Origin: Apostichopus japonicus
Lineage: Eukaryota; Echinodermata; Holothuroidea; Aspidochirotida; Stichopodidae
Assembly (NCBI RefSeq): GCF_037975245.1
Contig: NC_092570.1
Coordinates: forward strand, 8,927,001-8,991,000
Length of the DNA: 64,000 nt
Direction of reading: 5' to 3'
Positions within the stretch are counted from its first letter, which is position 1. Every line of letters begins with the position of its first letter. Made by a program: the position numbers and the translations under genes. This document shows, piece after piece, positions 1 through 16,586 of the stretch. Under the pieces are notes generated by a model that saw nothing but the letters and a program-made list of their open reading frames with translations, had not been told where the DNA came from and did no database searches.

Positions 1-90
1 CATCGTCAACGTAACATTGCAATGAATTTATGCACATCTTGCATAGTTAAGTTCACATTATCACTATAAGTGGATTTATCGTTTACAGGT

Positions 91-651
91 CTACATGGAG
101 AAGGCTTTTGGCTTCAAGTAGGATTCTTTGTCATCAAATTCTGATCGGTACTGTGTTGTGACCCTATCACACATGAGTGTCAGCTGCTGCATTGTATTAA
201 CCACGCCGTTCAAATGATGCCTGAACAATCTCGCGGTAGCGATCTGTAATTTCTTGTTAGCAATATCATCCTCCCCGTCTTGTTCAGTGGATAGTTCTTC
301 CTCAGCTGTTGGCCCACTGACTAGTTCTGTTCTTAGGGCCTTTAAAATTGCATAGTGTGAATACAAAGAAATGTCATTACCGTTCTTACTATCTGCAGAA
401 ACTGCGAGGATTTCTTTCTGTGAAAAATTATTGGCATCTGGTGCTGGTTTGCTTTGAGCAGCTAACTGTGGTGCTGGCATATCACGTAGTCGACTTGGTA
501 TTAAAACTGTTTCGTTCATGTCTTCAACTGCACCTATGAAACTCTTCATCGTTTCCAAAATTGATGGTACCGGCACTGCTTGTTCTGTGGGGTTCTGTAA
601 CTCCATCATGGAAGTCTCCGGCTTGTCTTCTTCAAACGTTAACACAGGCAT
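91..651 (-). CDS. MID1IP1: MID1-interacting protein 1 / Spot14 family protein (complete, single exon)
   Basis: An intact 186-residue protein begins at the ATG at 651-649 and ends at the TAG at 93-91. Its length fits the family (human MID1IP1 is about 183 residues). Family hallmarks seen: an N-terminal stretch SILETMKSFIGAVEDMNETV followed by LIPSRLRD (about residues 30-57), a central SHYAILKALRTEL block (about 98-110), and a C-terminal helix RLFRHHLNGVVNTMQQLTLM ending in a TTQYRSEF motif. In vertebrates this family (MIG12, THRSP/Spot14) binds acetyl-CoA carboxylase and promotes its polymerisation, stimulating fatty-acid synthesis; MIG12 also binds the microtubule-associated MID1. The role here is inferred from the family. 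The middle acidic linker is variable, as expected. Invertebrates usually have one such gene, so MID1IP1 versus THRSP cannot be decided. Confidence 0.88.
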   Translation of the reverse strand: MPVLTFEEDKPETSMMELQNPTEQAVPVPSILETMKSFIGAVEDMNETVLIPSRLRDMPAPQLAAQSKPAPDANNFSQKEILAVSADSKNGNDISLYSHYAILKALRTELVSGPTAEEELSTEQDGEDDIANKKLQIATARLFRHHLNGVVNTMQQLTLMCDRVTTQYRSEFDDKESYLKPKAFSM

Positions 652-2093
652 TTGGTCAAGCTAGTGAGTGTTTTCCTCTCTCAAAAGAAGAAAATTCAAC
701 AGAGTAACGAAGTGGAAGTCACTAGTCCACTGCAATAACTGTTAGTACTGTAGTGTTAATGAAGGCTTCGCACGGTAGGTTACAGTTACAACAGTCACGC
801 TATTGTCAGCGATAGGCAAATGCATAGCAAGGAAGTGAGTATAAATGTTCACACACGTCTCTTTAAATATCTCACAGAAATTTGGAACCTGCAATGGCTA
901 TGAACGATTTTTAACTTTTGATGCTAAGAAAATACAAAGTGCTTCTGGAATATGGCACTTATCCTACAGAGCAAACACAAGTTACGATGACGGTATTCCT
1001 TCGATAGATTAATCATGTTTTCGAGTGTAAACAAGGTGAGGCAATCGTAGAACTGTTGCTACATACAGTACATATAACGTGAATGCTATAGCATGATTTG
1101 AGGTCAATCAGCCGATATAGGGTCAGCTATTGAATGCAATACTGCTTGCTGATTGGTTGATTGCAACCTAGAAACTCGCAACATGCTTTGCTTGGTGGTG
1201 AGACCATTAGAGATATGAATATTCATATTTGATTTGCACTTTCTTTGAAAAGTTTGTTCACCCATCCTTACAAGTAGTGACAAGCCGGGGTCACCTCTGA
1301 ACCGTTGCTATCAAGGTAAACAACTGAACTAAAACACAATGGGAAATATCTGAAACACTGTGAGTACAATCAGAAGAGCGAGGTTAGAGAGAGGATGAAC
1401 GCAGGACTAAAGAAATAGAAGATTGTTTTCACCCCGTGAATGAAGGTTGCCAAAAGTGATATGTGATGTCTGACAGTTAAAGTGGCGGAATTCAGGAAAA
1501 TACGGAAGCAGCATTTATTAACAGGCTCTTGTCATAGTGAAACATACAACTTCATGTACAAAGAAATTCGTTTGAATTTGGACTGCAAATTGTACGTACT
1601 AGGCTTTGGCAGTGGACAGTCATTTGTCCAGACTGATGAAGCTTACCTATACACTATTCTTATACCAAGGGCAAAAAAAATTATGTCAGTACGAGGGTTT
1701 TCTCATGTGGAGAAACCTTACATAGCTCTTATCACACCAAAGGGACACCATATACTGTCTGTACCTCTGTTTGCAATGCTGTAGACCACCAATGGACATT
1801 TGCATGCACTAGTCAGTCTACTGCTTCCTATTCTACGACCCTGCCCTCATTCCCGCCCACCCGAAAAAGTAAATAAGTAAATATTAACCATTCCGGTTAA
1901 GAATAGTCAGGCTAACAGAAGATGGACCATGTTTACAAATATAGAATATTTATCAGCTAAAGCACAAGGTACGACGGTCAGTGGTCGAAACAAAACATCT
2001 AGGTCTATATCCTGAGCGTCAAACAGTGGAACAGGTGGCGCACTTTCATAACAATAGTTAGAACAGCATATTCTATACTGCTTTATACCAGCT
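652..2093. other. Gene-free stretch upstream of MID1IP1
   Basis: No convincing gene is seen. The first few hundred bases should hold the 5' UTR and promoter of the minus-strand MID1IP1 gene. A TATA-like run lies at 861-870 (ctttaaatat on the plus strand), about 210 bases upstream of the start codon, but it is not proven. A 100-residue open frame at 1482-1784 resembles nothing I recognise. Confidence 0.4.
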
Positions 2094-2245
2094 AGCAACA
2101 ATAGGAGCAAAGTATACAACAATAGGAGCAAATTATACAACAAAGGAGCAAATTATACAACAATGGGAGGAAGTTATACAACAATAGGAGGAAATTATAC
2201 AACAATAGGAGGAAATTATACAACGATAGGAGGATATTTACTACA
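2094..2245. repeat. 21-bp tandem repeat
   Basis: About six imperfect copies of a unit like acaataggaggaaattatac lie head to tail. The open frames across it on the minus strand are leucine/tyrosine-rich artefacts of the repeat. Confidence 0.75.
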
Positions 2246-2587
2246 AGGAAATTATACATGAGGAACGTGTTTGCAATCTTTTCAGTGTCATGAGTAATAA
2301 GATACAGTAAATGTATTCTCAATTCCAGTACCGTTTGAGAAAGGAAATGTCTTCATAACGGGCATGTATAGCCGTACAGTTGCGCTGTTTCCCCATTAAT
2401 ATTTATTTTTCAATTCTGCCACCTCTGAGGACACGTAGACCGGCAGCCCAGAGCACTTTGATCAAACGAACGAGGTACCAATATCTGAGTATTGGAACAT
2501 TTGTGGAAAAACCCAGTATATCCAAAAGTGGACGTCTGCCGTGGTCGCTCTGCTGCATGTGGCCCATGGGGCCGGTTAAAGGGGGCC

Positions 2588-3810
2588 AAAAAATGCATCT
2601 GATCAAACGAACGAGGTACCACTTGAAACCAATGTCAACTTAATGCATGAATGCCACATAGTACTGAATGGCCCATGACAGACAAATTTTCTGCTGCAAA
2701 GGGCCCGCCAGACGCCCCAAAAGGGCCCCTAAAAATGCATCTGATCAAACGAACGAGGTACCACTTGAAACCAATGTCAACTTAATGCATGAATGCTACA
2801 AAGTAATGAATGGCCCATGCCAGACAAATTTTCTGCTGCTAAGGGCCCGCCAGACGCCCCCAAATATGGCCCAAATGCCCATTATCGTAGCATTGACCCA
2901 GATTAAATATGCAAGGTACCACTCAAAACCGGTTTGGAATGTTCGGGTTGACCTTACAGACTATGGAAATAATCATGCCAGACAAATTTTCTGCTACAAA
3001 GGGCCCGCCAGACGCCCCAAAAGGGCCCCTTAAAATGAATTTGATCAAACGAACGAGGTACCACTTGAAACCAATGTCAACTTAATGCATGAATGCCACA
3101 AAGTACTGAATGGCCTATGCCAGACAAATTTTCTGCTGCTAAGGGCCCACCAGACGCCCCCAAATATGGCCCAAATGCCCATTAGCGTAGCATTGACCCA
3201 GATTAAATATGCAAGGTACCACTCAAAACCGGTTTGGAATGTTCGGGTTGATCTTACAGACTATGGAAATCCTCATGCCAGACAAATTTTCTGCTACAAA
3301 GGCCCGCCAGACGCCCCAAAAGGGCCCATAAAAATGCATCTGATCAAACGAACGAGGTACCACTTGAAACCAATGTCAACTTAATGCATGAATGCCACAA
3401 AGTACTGAATGGCCCATGCCAGACAAATTTTCTACTGCTAAGGGCCCGCCAGACGCCCCCAAATATGGCCCAAATGCCCATTAGCGTAGCATTGACCCAG
3501 ATTAAATATGCAAGGTACCACTCAAAATCGGTTTGGAATGTTCGGGTTGATCTTACAGACTATGGAAATCATCATGCCAGACAAATTTTCTGCTACAAAG
3601 GGCCCGCCAGACGCCCCAAAAGGGCCCATAAAAATGCATTTGATCAAACGAACGAGGTACCACTTGAAACCAATGTCAACTTAATGCATGAATGCCACAA
3701 AGTACTGAATGGCCTATGCCAGACAAATTTTCTACTGCTAAGGGCCCGCCAGACGCCCCCAAATATGGCCCAAAACGCCCGTTATCGTAGCATTGACCCA
3801 GATTAAATAT
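2588..3810. repeat. ~300-bp satellite unit, left arm
   Basis: Units start near 2588 (half), 2731, 3033, 3332 and 3632 (partial). Each carries gatcaaacgaacgaggtacc followed by two copies of a cagacaaattttctgct segment. The last unit decays into a related shorter sequence at 3840-4010. Long open frames across these units share the same peptide in every unit and are products of the repeat period, not genes. Confidence 0.8.
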
Positions 3811-4212
3811 GCAAGATACCACTCAAAACCGGTTTGGATCCACACAAAACAATATTAAATGCAAAGGTACTTTCCACAGAGTAAAGAACTGCCAATGTAA
3901 GACAAATTTTCTTCTGCATAGGTCCCACCAGATAGAAAGAATAGGTGGCCCAATGTGGCCCTATATATGGGTCTAAAGAATTGGATATATGTGCCTTGTA
4001 ACATGACATTTCAAGCTCATGATTATATTGTTACCAGCATAAATTGGAGTTACTGTACACAAGACCAGTGTTTTATCTTATTTAGCTATTCGCTGCTCTA
4101 AGCAAAGTAAAGATAACACTTTCACCTAAGCCTCTAAATATTTTGGGATTTGCTGGCCTGGGCAAAAATTACAGTTCCCCACATTATAATTCTAACACTC
4201 TGAGGAAGAGTC

Positions 4213-4437
4213 TTGCCTGGCTTGGATCCACAGAACTACGGTTGGAAGAGCAAGAATGGGTGCTACAGCCCTGACTGGTTTGAGGGACCGGCTCTCCCAG
4301 ATCATCTATTCCAAGAGGGGGAACTGAGCGAAGATTTTCAAAGTAGCCGACCAGACGTGGCTTCCGAGTTTGATGGCGATGATTCAAGTACTGAACCATC
4401 TTGGAGTGATGACTCCGACAATGAAACATTGATTTGA
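4213..4437 (+). pseudogene. Fragment of a mobile-element protein C-terminus (tentative)
   Basis: A 74-residue open frame contains YGWKSKNGCYSPDWFEGPAL and then an acidic serine-rich tail. A W...G...P.WFEGP..P pattern followed by an acidic end recalls C-terminal pieces of uncharacterised transposon proteins in invertebrates, but this is from memory and the family is not named. It sits in the centre of the inverted-arm element, so it may be the last remnant of that element's protein. No upstream exon was recognised. Confidence 0.3.
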
Positions 4438-4993
4438 GCTTCCATTGTCTTTTTAGAATCAAGTTCATGGGAATACTTAATTTTCATAAACTTAGAGATC
4501 TGTCTGAATGGCAAATGCAGTGTCTTCTTACAATGCACACACTCCAGTGTTTAATCACTGTCAAGAGACATGAATTCTCAGTTCTTATACTTCGAACCTA
4601 ACATATGTCATGTTCAGAGTAATCACATAATGATCTTTTGTTACTATCTTTGCCAATTATGATTTTAGTACATTTTAAACTAGCAAGATGACTTTCTTCA
4701 AAGGTAAAAGATCCCTTCATAGATGAAAACAAAAACCCTCATCTAGCATTCATATTTCTGAAAAATGGATGCCACATCTATTTGTTGGACTTGTTACAAG
4801 CTATTCGAATTGAATTAGTGTAATGATGGAAGTTCTAAAAGACCAAGATGGAGTAATATACGCCAATTACTCATTTTATATTTTGTATCAGGGAATGGAG
4901 TCATACGTGGTGATATCAGTATTTGTTTGTTCAATCTTAGCATTTTAAGTCCTTTAAAGAGTGTACCTAGCATAAAGGTACATATACATTTCT

Positions 4994-5086
4994 ATGCTTC
5001 AATTATGTATCTTTTAAAAACCATATTGGACAGTTTCAACTTGAAACTGTCCAATATGGTTTTTAAAAGATACATAATTGAAGCAT
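4994..5086. repeat. Perfect 93-bp palindrome (46-bp arms, 1-bp centre)
   Basis: The left arm 4994-5039 and right arm 5041-5086 are exact reverse complements around a single C at 5040. The match stops abruptly at both outer edges. It lies in the unique centre of the inverted-arm element. Confidence 0.95.
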
Positions 5087-5754
5087 TACTTTCAACCCAA
5101 ACCTTTATCGTTAAGTACACGTTATAAAGCATTTTCACCATTGTTTAATAATTGTTTCTTTGTCTGAGCTTAAGAAACAAAACAATCTCTTTTGTTCGAC
5201 TACATGTATGTCTTAAGATGACACTTGAGCGTTCTTTCTCAAGATTTTAAACTTTGTAGATTTACAATGCTAACGTAAACACAGTGTTTTAAGATACAAA
5301 ATGATTTTTGGTTTCTTATTTACAATTCATAAACTGATTTTAATCTGCTCCAATGTTTCCAGCGAAACAAAGTAACTGTCAAGTTAAACACTGCTCACGA
5401 TACAAAGTACTGACTGGATAAAAGGAAAAAGAATAGATAAAAGGAACAAGAATGGATTTGAGAATGCATTATAACTGTCAGGATCTCCCTCAAAGACTGA
5501 GTTCGCGTCATTTTTGTTTTGCTCAATGAAATGTTCAGTAATTGATACACCTACTAGTATACTAATCTCATTATTCCATTGGCCTATGTAGCGGGAAGGA
5601 ATTTGAATAATTCAGGATGTTCTTGATTGTTATAGATTGGTTTCTTGTGGCATCTTAACTATTTAAACTGCATATTTCTTTTACATGTGGAGGGCCTTTT
5701 GCAGAAGAAAATTTGTATTGCATTGGCATTTCTTTACTCTGTGGAATGTTACAA

Positions 5755-6690
5755 ATGTCATGTCACAAGGCACATATATTCTGCATCAATATACAATCCA
5801 TTAGGCCCATATAGGGCCGCATTGGGCAACCTATTCTTTCTATCTGGTGGGACCTATGCAGAAGAAAATTTGTCTTGCATTGGCAGTTCTTTAATCTGTG
5901 GAAAGTACCTTTGCATTTGATATTGGTTTTTTTGTGGTACCAACTATGATTGATCATAGCCCATTTGGGGGCCCTTTTTTTTAGTGTGTCTGTTGGCCCC
6001 TTTGGAGCAGAAAATTTGTCTGGCATGATTATTTGCATAGTCTGTAAGATCAACCCGAACATTCTAAACCGGTTTTGAGTAGTACCTTGCATATTTAATC
6101 TGGGTCAATGCTACGATAATGGGCATTTGGGCCATATTTAGGGGCGTCTGGAGGGCCCTTAGCAGCAGAAAATTTGTCTGGCATGGGCCATTCATTACTT
6201 TGTGGCATTCATGCATTAAGTTGACATTGGTTTCAAGTGGTACCTCGTTCGTTTGATCAAATTCATTTTAAGGGGCCCTTTTGGGGCGTCTGGCGGGCCC
6301 TTTGTAGCAGAAAATTTGTCTGGCATGATTATTTCCATAGTCTGTAAGGTCAACCCGAACATTCCAAACCGGTTTTGAGTGGTACCTTGCATATTTAATC
6401 TGGGTCAATGCTACGATAATGGGCATTTGGGCCATATTTGGGGGCGTCTGGCGGGCCCTTAGCAGCAGAAAATTTGTCTGGCATGGGCCATTCATTACTT
6501 TGTAGCATTCATGCATTAAGTTGACATTGGTTTCAAGTGGTACCTCGTTCGTTTGATCAGATGCATTTTTAGGGGCCCTTTTTGGGCGTCTGGCGGGCCC
6601 TTTGCAGCAGAAAATTTGTCTGTCATGGGCCATTCAGTACTATGTGGCATTCATGCATTAAGTTGACATTGATTTCAAGTGGTACCTCGT
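5755..6690. repeat. ~300-bp satellite unit, right arm (inverted)
   Basis: This is the reverse complement of the left-arm units, with fewer copies. The inner part (5755-5930) mirrors 3840-4010, including the gcagaagaaaatttgtcttg segment. Confidence 0.8.
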
Positions 6691-6868
6691 TCGTTTGATC
6701 AGATGCATTTTTTGGCCCCCTTTAACCGGCCCCATGGGCCACATGCAGCAGAGCGACCACGGCAGACGTCCACTTTTGGATATACTGGGTTTTTCCACAA
6801 ATGTTCCAATACTCAGATATTGGTACCTCGTTCGTTTGATCAAAGTGCTCTGGGCTGCCGGTCTAACG

Positions 6869-7434
6869 CTACAGTTACTGAGTCAATGTTCAGTGAGTTA
6901 AACAAAGCAACATGTAAAGCTGCATGGCTTTAACTTAGTCATAGTGGAAACTACAGTGAACATTTTTTCTCTAAGCCGTTAAAATGCATTTTGTTTATAA
7001 ATGAGGTAGAAAAGGTTCACGTATTCATTACTGTTGACATCACCTGACTTTTTTCTCCACCTTCACAGATACTTGTAACACTTAAGATTGTTCTCTTGTT
7101 CACTTATGAAAATAGCCTATAGTGCCCTATTGGTTACCATTACAAGAGCAGAAACACTCTCAAATGTAAAACATTTTAATTTCTAACTTAATGTATACGT
7201 CTGAACTGATGCATTGTTCATTTAGCTCCTCGTTAACGGAAATACTTATAGGGAAGGTTGTCAAAATATGAACATATTTTGTTAAAGGAACAAGATTGAA
7301 CTGTTTAGCTTTCTCGACTAATAACTCCAATAACCTTTGACCTCTACAAAAACAATAACAGGCGACACGACCTTACTGTAAACCATCTACGAATGAAGTT
7401 GAAAGAACCACCAAAACTAAACGTATATATATAT
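6869..7434. other. Gene-free stretch
   Basis: AT-rich sequence with no recognised gene or repeat; it ends in a short TA run into which the next element is inserted. Confidence 0.4.
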
Positions 7435-7792
7435 CAGGGGCGTCGGAAGCTATTTGGGACTGGTACGGCAGATCAGAGTGTGGCCATCTATCATAATTAT
7501 CGGGGGACGTTTGGTAGGTCAAACTACGCTACGCGCCACCATGGTTGGCGGGTAGCGTAATGGAGAAAAATTTGAAAAATGCCTCCCAGATTGCAGGAAA
7601 TGGCACTTCCCGAGCTTGAAAACAAGACCCCTGCCATGCCAGAGTAGTCACATTTAGCCTACTTGCTTGTTTCATTTGGTTCTTTATTTTTTGCCTTTTT
7701 TTTCTTAGTCCTGTTTTTTTGCTTTTTTTTTGTGCCGTGAATATTGGTCCTGCGTCCGCCGGACCTGCCGTATACCGGCTCCGACGCCCCTG
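7435..7792. mobile_element. hAT-like MITE, 358 bp
   Basis: The terminal inverted repeats are caggggcgtcggaagc at the left and gctccgacgcccctg at the right. The flanks are TA repeats on both sides, so the target duplication cannot be read cleanly. It carries the imperfect palindrome cgccaccatggttggcg and a tctcccagat-like segment that recurs in the element at 49130, so these are relatives. Confidence 0.7.
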
Positions 7793-8251
7793 TATATATG
7801 TCCCGTTTACAAAACTACTATACATTTTGAACATTGCTGAATTCACATGAATAAATGTTCACTTTCCACAGAACAATATATCACAGAGAGTAAACGCAAT
7901 CTCATTTTTACACAAAGGGTACAAAGCACTCTGGAATTGAGAAGATTACGGGGGGATTTAAAATTTTAAATCACATTTACAAGAGTGTTCCCGGCCAGTT
8001 TGATAATCTTTATAACATTTGGTGGTTTTAAAGCTTATTAGTGGAATAATACTAGAATTCCCCTTCTTTGCCCCAATCTGACCATGATCGGGGTGTGAGG
8101 GGATACATTCAAATTGTTGTCCTCATTTTAAGAATCGGAGAAATCAGGTTTAACTAACGCTTAATTAATGATTGTACACGAAACGATCATAGACTTTATA
8201 CCCCAGTTAGCGACAATAGGTTTTGTAGAAGGGATGTAGCAGGGATGTCAT
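7793..8251. other. Gene-free stretch
   Basis: No gene or repeat recognised between two hAT-like elements. Confidence 0.4.
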
Positions 8252-8259
8252 ATAGAAAG

Positions 8260-9208
8260 CAGCGGCGTAACGCCTATGGGCTCGGACGGGGCAAACCCAG
8301 GGGCCCCCGACCAAAGGGGGCCCCCGCTGCACTGATGTACAGAACTTAGAAGAGGGGTACCCTTTTTTTTTTTTGGAAACGGCACGTTTTCGTTGGAAAA
8401 GAAACTATAAACGAGACAATGGACATATTTTCATTTTTTCTGTGCGTGAATACGTTCGTCATAAATCATATGCCCCTGCAACTGCAAATCTCGTATCCTT
8501 CTTTCCGCACGACTGACTCAAGAGCCTAAAGGAACACATTTGACCTTGATAGGCTATGCTGGTACATATTATAGCGAAATAGCGCCTCTAATTTTAATAA
8601 ATTCGCTCTCGGTCAGGGTTGCCACATATGACATTGGCCGATAACTGGCCAAATGACACAAATTTGGCATATTTTGAACCCCTTTGGCTGATGCTTTCCA
8701 CATCAGCTATCGGCCAAATCGCCGATGCCTAAGATTTCTGTGTGGATTTTATGTGTCCGTATCAGACAGTCAATCGAATTTGGCATATTTTTCACCGTTT
8801 TGCTGATATTTTGCCACGGGTGGAAGTATACATGTTTATGTTAATTGGACATTGGTCATTTGGTTTTATTGTCCTTTCAATCTCTTAATGTATTCTAGCT
8901 TTGCAACACATTTTTTCATGTTCCCAGTATGACAGACAAGGCGGACCAAACATGTGTCTATGAACGCAGATTTTCCCCAAAATCTCAGTCGATAAAATCA
9001 CCACGAAATGTTCCATATTCGGCTTAGATTGCACCAGAGAGCTTGTAGAACCCCAGAGCTTCCAGTGCCCTACTGCGGGCCCTGAACCCACGCCTTTGGG
9101 ACTTCGCGCTCCGCGCTCGTGATGTGCGCTGCGCGCACATCGGTTGATTCTCCGCAGCACCCAGGGTGCCATTCCTTCCCTGGACCCAGACTCATCGTTA
9201 CGCCGCTG
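8260..9208. mobile_element. Non-autonomous hAT element, 949 bp, with perfect 8-bp target duplication
   Basis: The terminal repeats are exact over 13 bp: cagcggcgtaacg at 8260 and cgttacgccgctg ending at 9208. The 8-bp sequence atagaaag precedes the left end (8252-8259) and follows the right end (9209-9216). An 8-bp duplication with CAG...CTG ends is diagnostic of hAT transposition. No transposase frame is visible; the open frames inside are short and unrelated. Confidence 0.85.
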
Positions 9209-9224
9209 ATAGAAAGATGTAATA

Positions 9225-9581
9225 TCGTCCAGGGGAGGGGGTATAAGTGGGTGTACCTCTCATTTGTTCTGGGGTATAACGTCCCCCAGATATATATGTG
9301 GTTGCACTCCTTCTCTACCTTCTGTCTCGAGTTGAATATTTTTAGGGAGTGGTTCGTAATTTAGCTTACATCCGTTATAGGGAGGGTATAAGGTGAGGGG
9401 CTTCCCGGCCTCTCCTTTGAGAAACTTTTGTTTCAATAAGAGGGCTTAAATGCAAAATTTGTGCTATAATTGCCATCCTGTTAGCTACATTTGTGTAGTA
9501 CAACTTTAATCGTGTCACCGAAAAATGTTCGTTACTCATCTCCCTCAACCTTACCCCACTCTGAGCTGGCTACGCCACTGA
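9225..9581. mobile_element. hAT-like non-autonomous element, family shared with 36640-37027
   Basis: The sequence from the purine-rich left part to the right end ggctacgccactg is clearly related to 36640-37027; both contain acatttgtgtag and tttgagaaa blocks in the same order. The left end is not sharply defined. Confidence 0.6.
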
Positions 9582-10296
9582 GTGGTTCCTCATTGCAACT
9601 ATGGTATGTATCTAGTGAGTCGTGTTGGTGATTGAATGTATCTTTACAAAATGTAATGTAAATATATTCTTTTATAGCGCACTAGGCACGATGCATAAGG
9701 TCATCTCTTTGGTGATATATGTTTTCGGTACCGTACGTGAGAATAGCTGAAATTATTTACGAGCTTCACAAGAGGATCGACGATTAATCCTAGCGAGACA
9801 GTGTATCCGTTTCGAATACTTGTGTCGTGATCTGCCAAATAGGTGGCGCTAAATAATTTTATAGTCACGGTAAATTACACTTCTGTCGTTTGTTCAATTT
9901 TGTCCCTATTTTACGGAAGCGTAGATAGAACAGTGAAGTCACTACACAAATATAGATATAGTAACACACTGGAGAAGATACATTCTTTAAACGCACTGTT
10001 GTCATAAAAATGTAAGGAGGATGTCACATTTACAACAACGCTTGTTATTATTGCTTGTACAGTTGTATATAGTAATTACGTCATGGCTTTTCAACGCTTC
10101 TGTGCATGCCGTGACTCGTCATCTGCAAAGGGGGTTTCCATACGCAGTGTGTTTGTACATAGTAACGTTCAAACAGCTGCAGCGCATGCATTGCAATGAA
10201 TGCAAGGTTCAGCTCATACCGTTGCTGCTCGTTGGCATTCCCACTTGACTTTGAACTCAAAAACAGAATAATGGGAATACCCTATTTCTTGTCAGA
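9582..10296. other. Probable 5' region of the EPSTI1-like gene
   Basis: No repeat was recognised. This stretch should hold the promoter and 5' UTR of the gene starting at 10297. A 75-residue frame at 10021-10248 resembles nothing I know and was not called. Confidence 0.4.
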
Positions 10297-15426
<5,130 letters not shown>

Positions 15427-16430
15427 GGTAAATATTACATTATTTCTTGTCTGTAAAATATTACATTATTTCTTATAACTAGTTTCACTTATTTGAATGT
15501 AATCGCTCATACATAGCAGAGAATTGTAGGTATGGAGGGAAGGAACAAGGGTTTGGTAGATGGGATAAGAAGGGTGCGTAGGTTGATAGCTGTGGAGTGG
15601 AAAACGGAATAATAGTATTCCAGGATGCTGTGCAGAATTTTATGCTTTTTAAAGTTCCTGTTTATTGTTAGTTCTAATGAGATAATATCATTAGTATTTT
15701 TGCTTTTCTCTTCAGGTGACGTCTTACAAACAATCTTACTGGTAGCTCTTCGTACAGCCAAACAGATGCATCAACTACTACGAGTTTTAAATTCTGAAAT
15801 ATTTTGAGAATTATAACTAATATGAGGAATCCTCAAAGCCAAATACTGTTCTTCCAGGATTGGTATTCAGATGTAAAAGTACAATTGCATTCTCAGGAGA
15901 GTTGCATTCTGGGATCTACTGACCCCTGATCCATAGCATCCCAAGCAGTTGATGGATAAAACAGCTTTGGATGGAATTGGCTTTTTTGGGTGGTGATTTG
16001 TACATAGTAGCTGCAACATTAAGTGTTTGTGTACATGCAGTATATGTCGATGGTGATTTTTCTGAGGTTACCTGCTTCATTCAATAAGTGCAGAGAGGAA
16101 ATATCATGTGACATCACACCTTCTTAAGTGTTTGGCAACTTTTCGGTGGAAACAGTACTCAGTTGGGTTGGTCATAAAATGGACGCCCCTTACTAAGCCT
16201 GGTTGTGACATTTGAGAATACTGAAACAAAAAGATCAGCATCATAAAAGAGCAACAGAAAAAAACTGAACTGGAAACCTTATGCGCAAAGTGACTTGAAT
16301 CGAAGAAATTGAGGATAACAAATGATCTGTTCTCTCAGTTGGACTATCCAGCCCCATACTGGGGTTGGTTGTTTTAACTTTAATATACCTATTTAGATTC
16401 AATTATGGAAATGCAGTATGTGCATTCCCC
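15427..16430 (+). other. Likely 3' UTR of the EPSTI1-like gene and flank
   Basis: No coding signal is seen. GGTAAA directly follows the stop and a pyrimidine tract with AG lies at 15716, so the 3' UTR itself may be spliced. No clear poly(A) signal was settled on. Confidence 0.35.
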
Positions 16431-16586
16431 TCATGATACCACATGGGATCATTCACAGTACCATGAGAGAGTCCATCCCACTTCTGATACCATAGTGGAT
16501 CTTGCACATTCACAGTATTATTGGAGGATCCACCTCTCTTCTGCTAATATAATAGAGCTTGCACACTCACAGTACCATTGAGGTAA

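Larger units (their letters stand above)
2436..6865. mobile_element. 4.4-kb non-autonomous DNA element with long inverted arms of satellite repeats
   Basis: The ends are exact inverted copies: tagaccggcagcccagagc at 2436 and its complement ending at 6865. The bases ACG flank both ends (2433-2435 and 6866-6868); alternatively TA is the duplicated target. The left arm (2436 to about 4010) and right arm (about 5755 to 6865) are reverse complements of each other, and most of each consists of a roughly 300-bp tandem unit made of two related halves, with gggcccgccagacgcccc as the most conserved part. About four units sit on the left and two to three on the right. The middle (4010-5755) holds a short protein fragment and a perfect palindrome. 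The structure resembles Foldback- or Galileo-like elements, but I cannot assign a superfamily. No transposase is seen, so it is probably moved in trans. Confidence 0.75.

Noticed and set aside
1482-1784. 100-residue open frame
   Set aside because: No family resemblance, no splice context and no neighbouring exon; length is within chance expectation for AT-rich DNA.
2668-3806. Three long plus-strand frames with a shared peptide, and the mirror frame at 6268-6633
   Set aside because: They follow the ~300-bp satellite unit exactly and appear in inverted form in the other arm; the same peptide in every unit reflects the repeat and not a gene.
10021-10248. 75-residue hydrophobic frame upstream of the EPSTI1-like gene
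   Set aside because: No donor leading in phase to the next exon and no recognisable homology; likely 5' flank.
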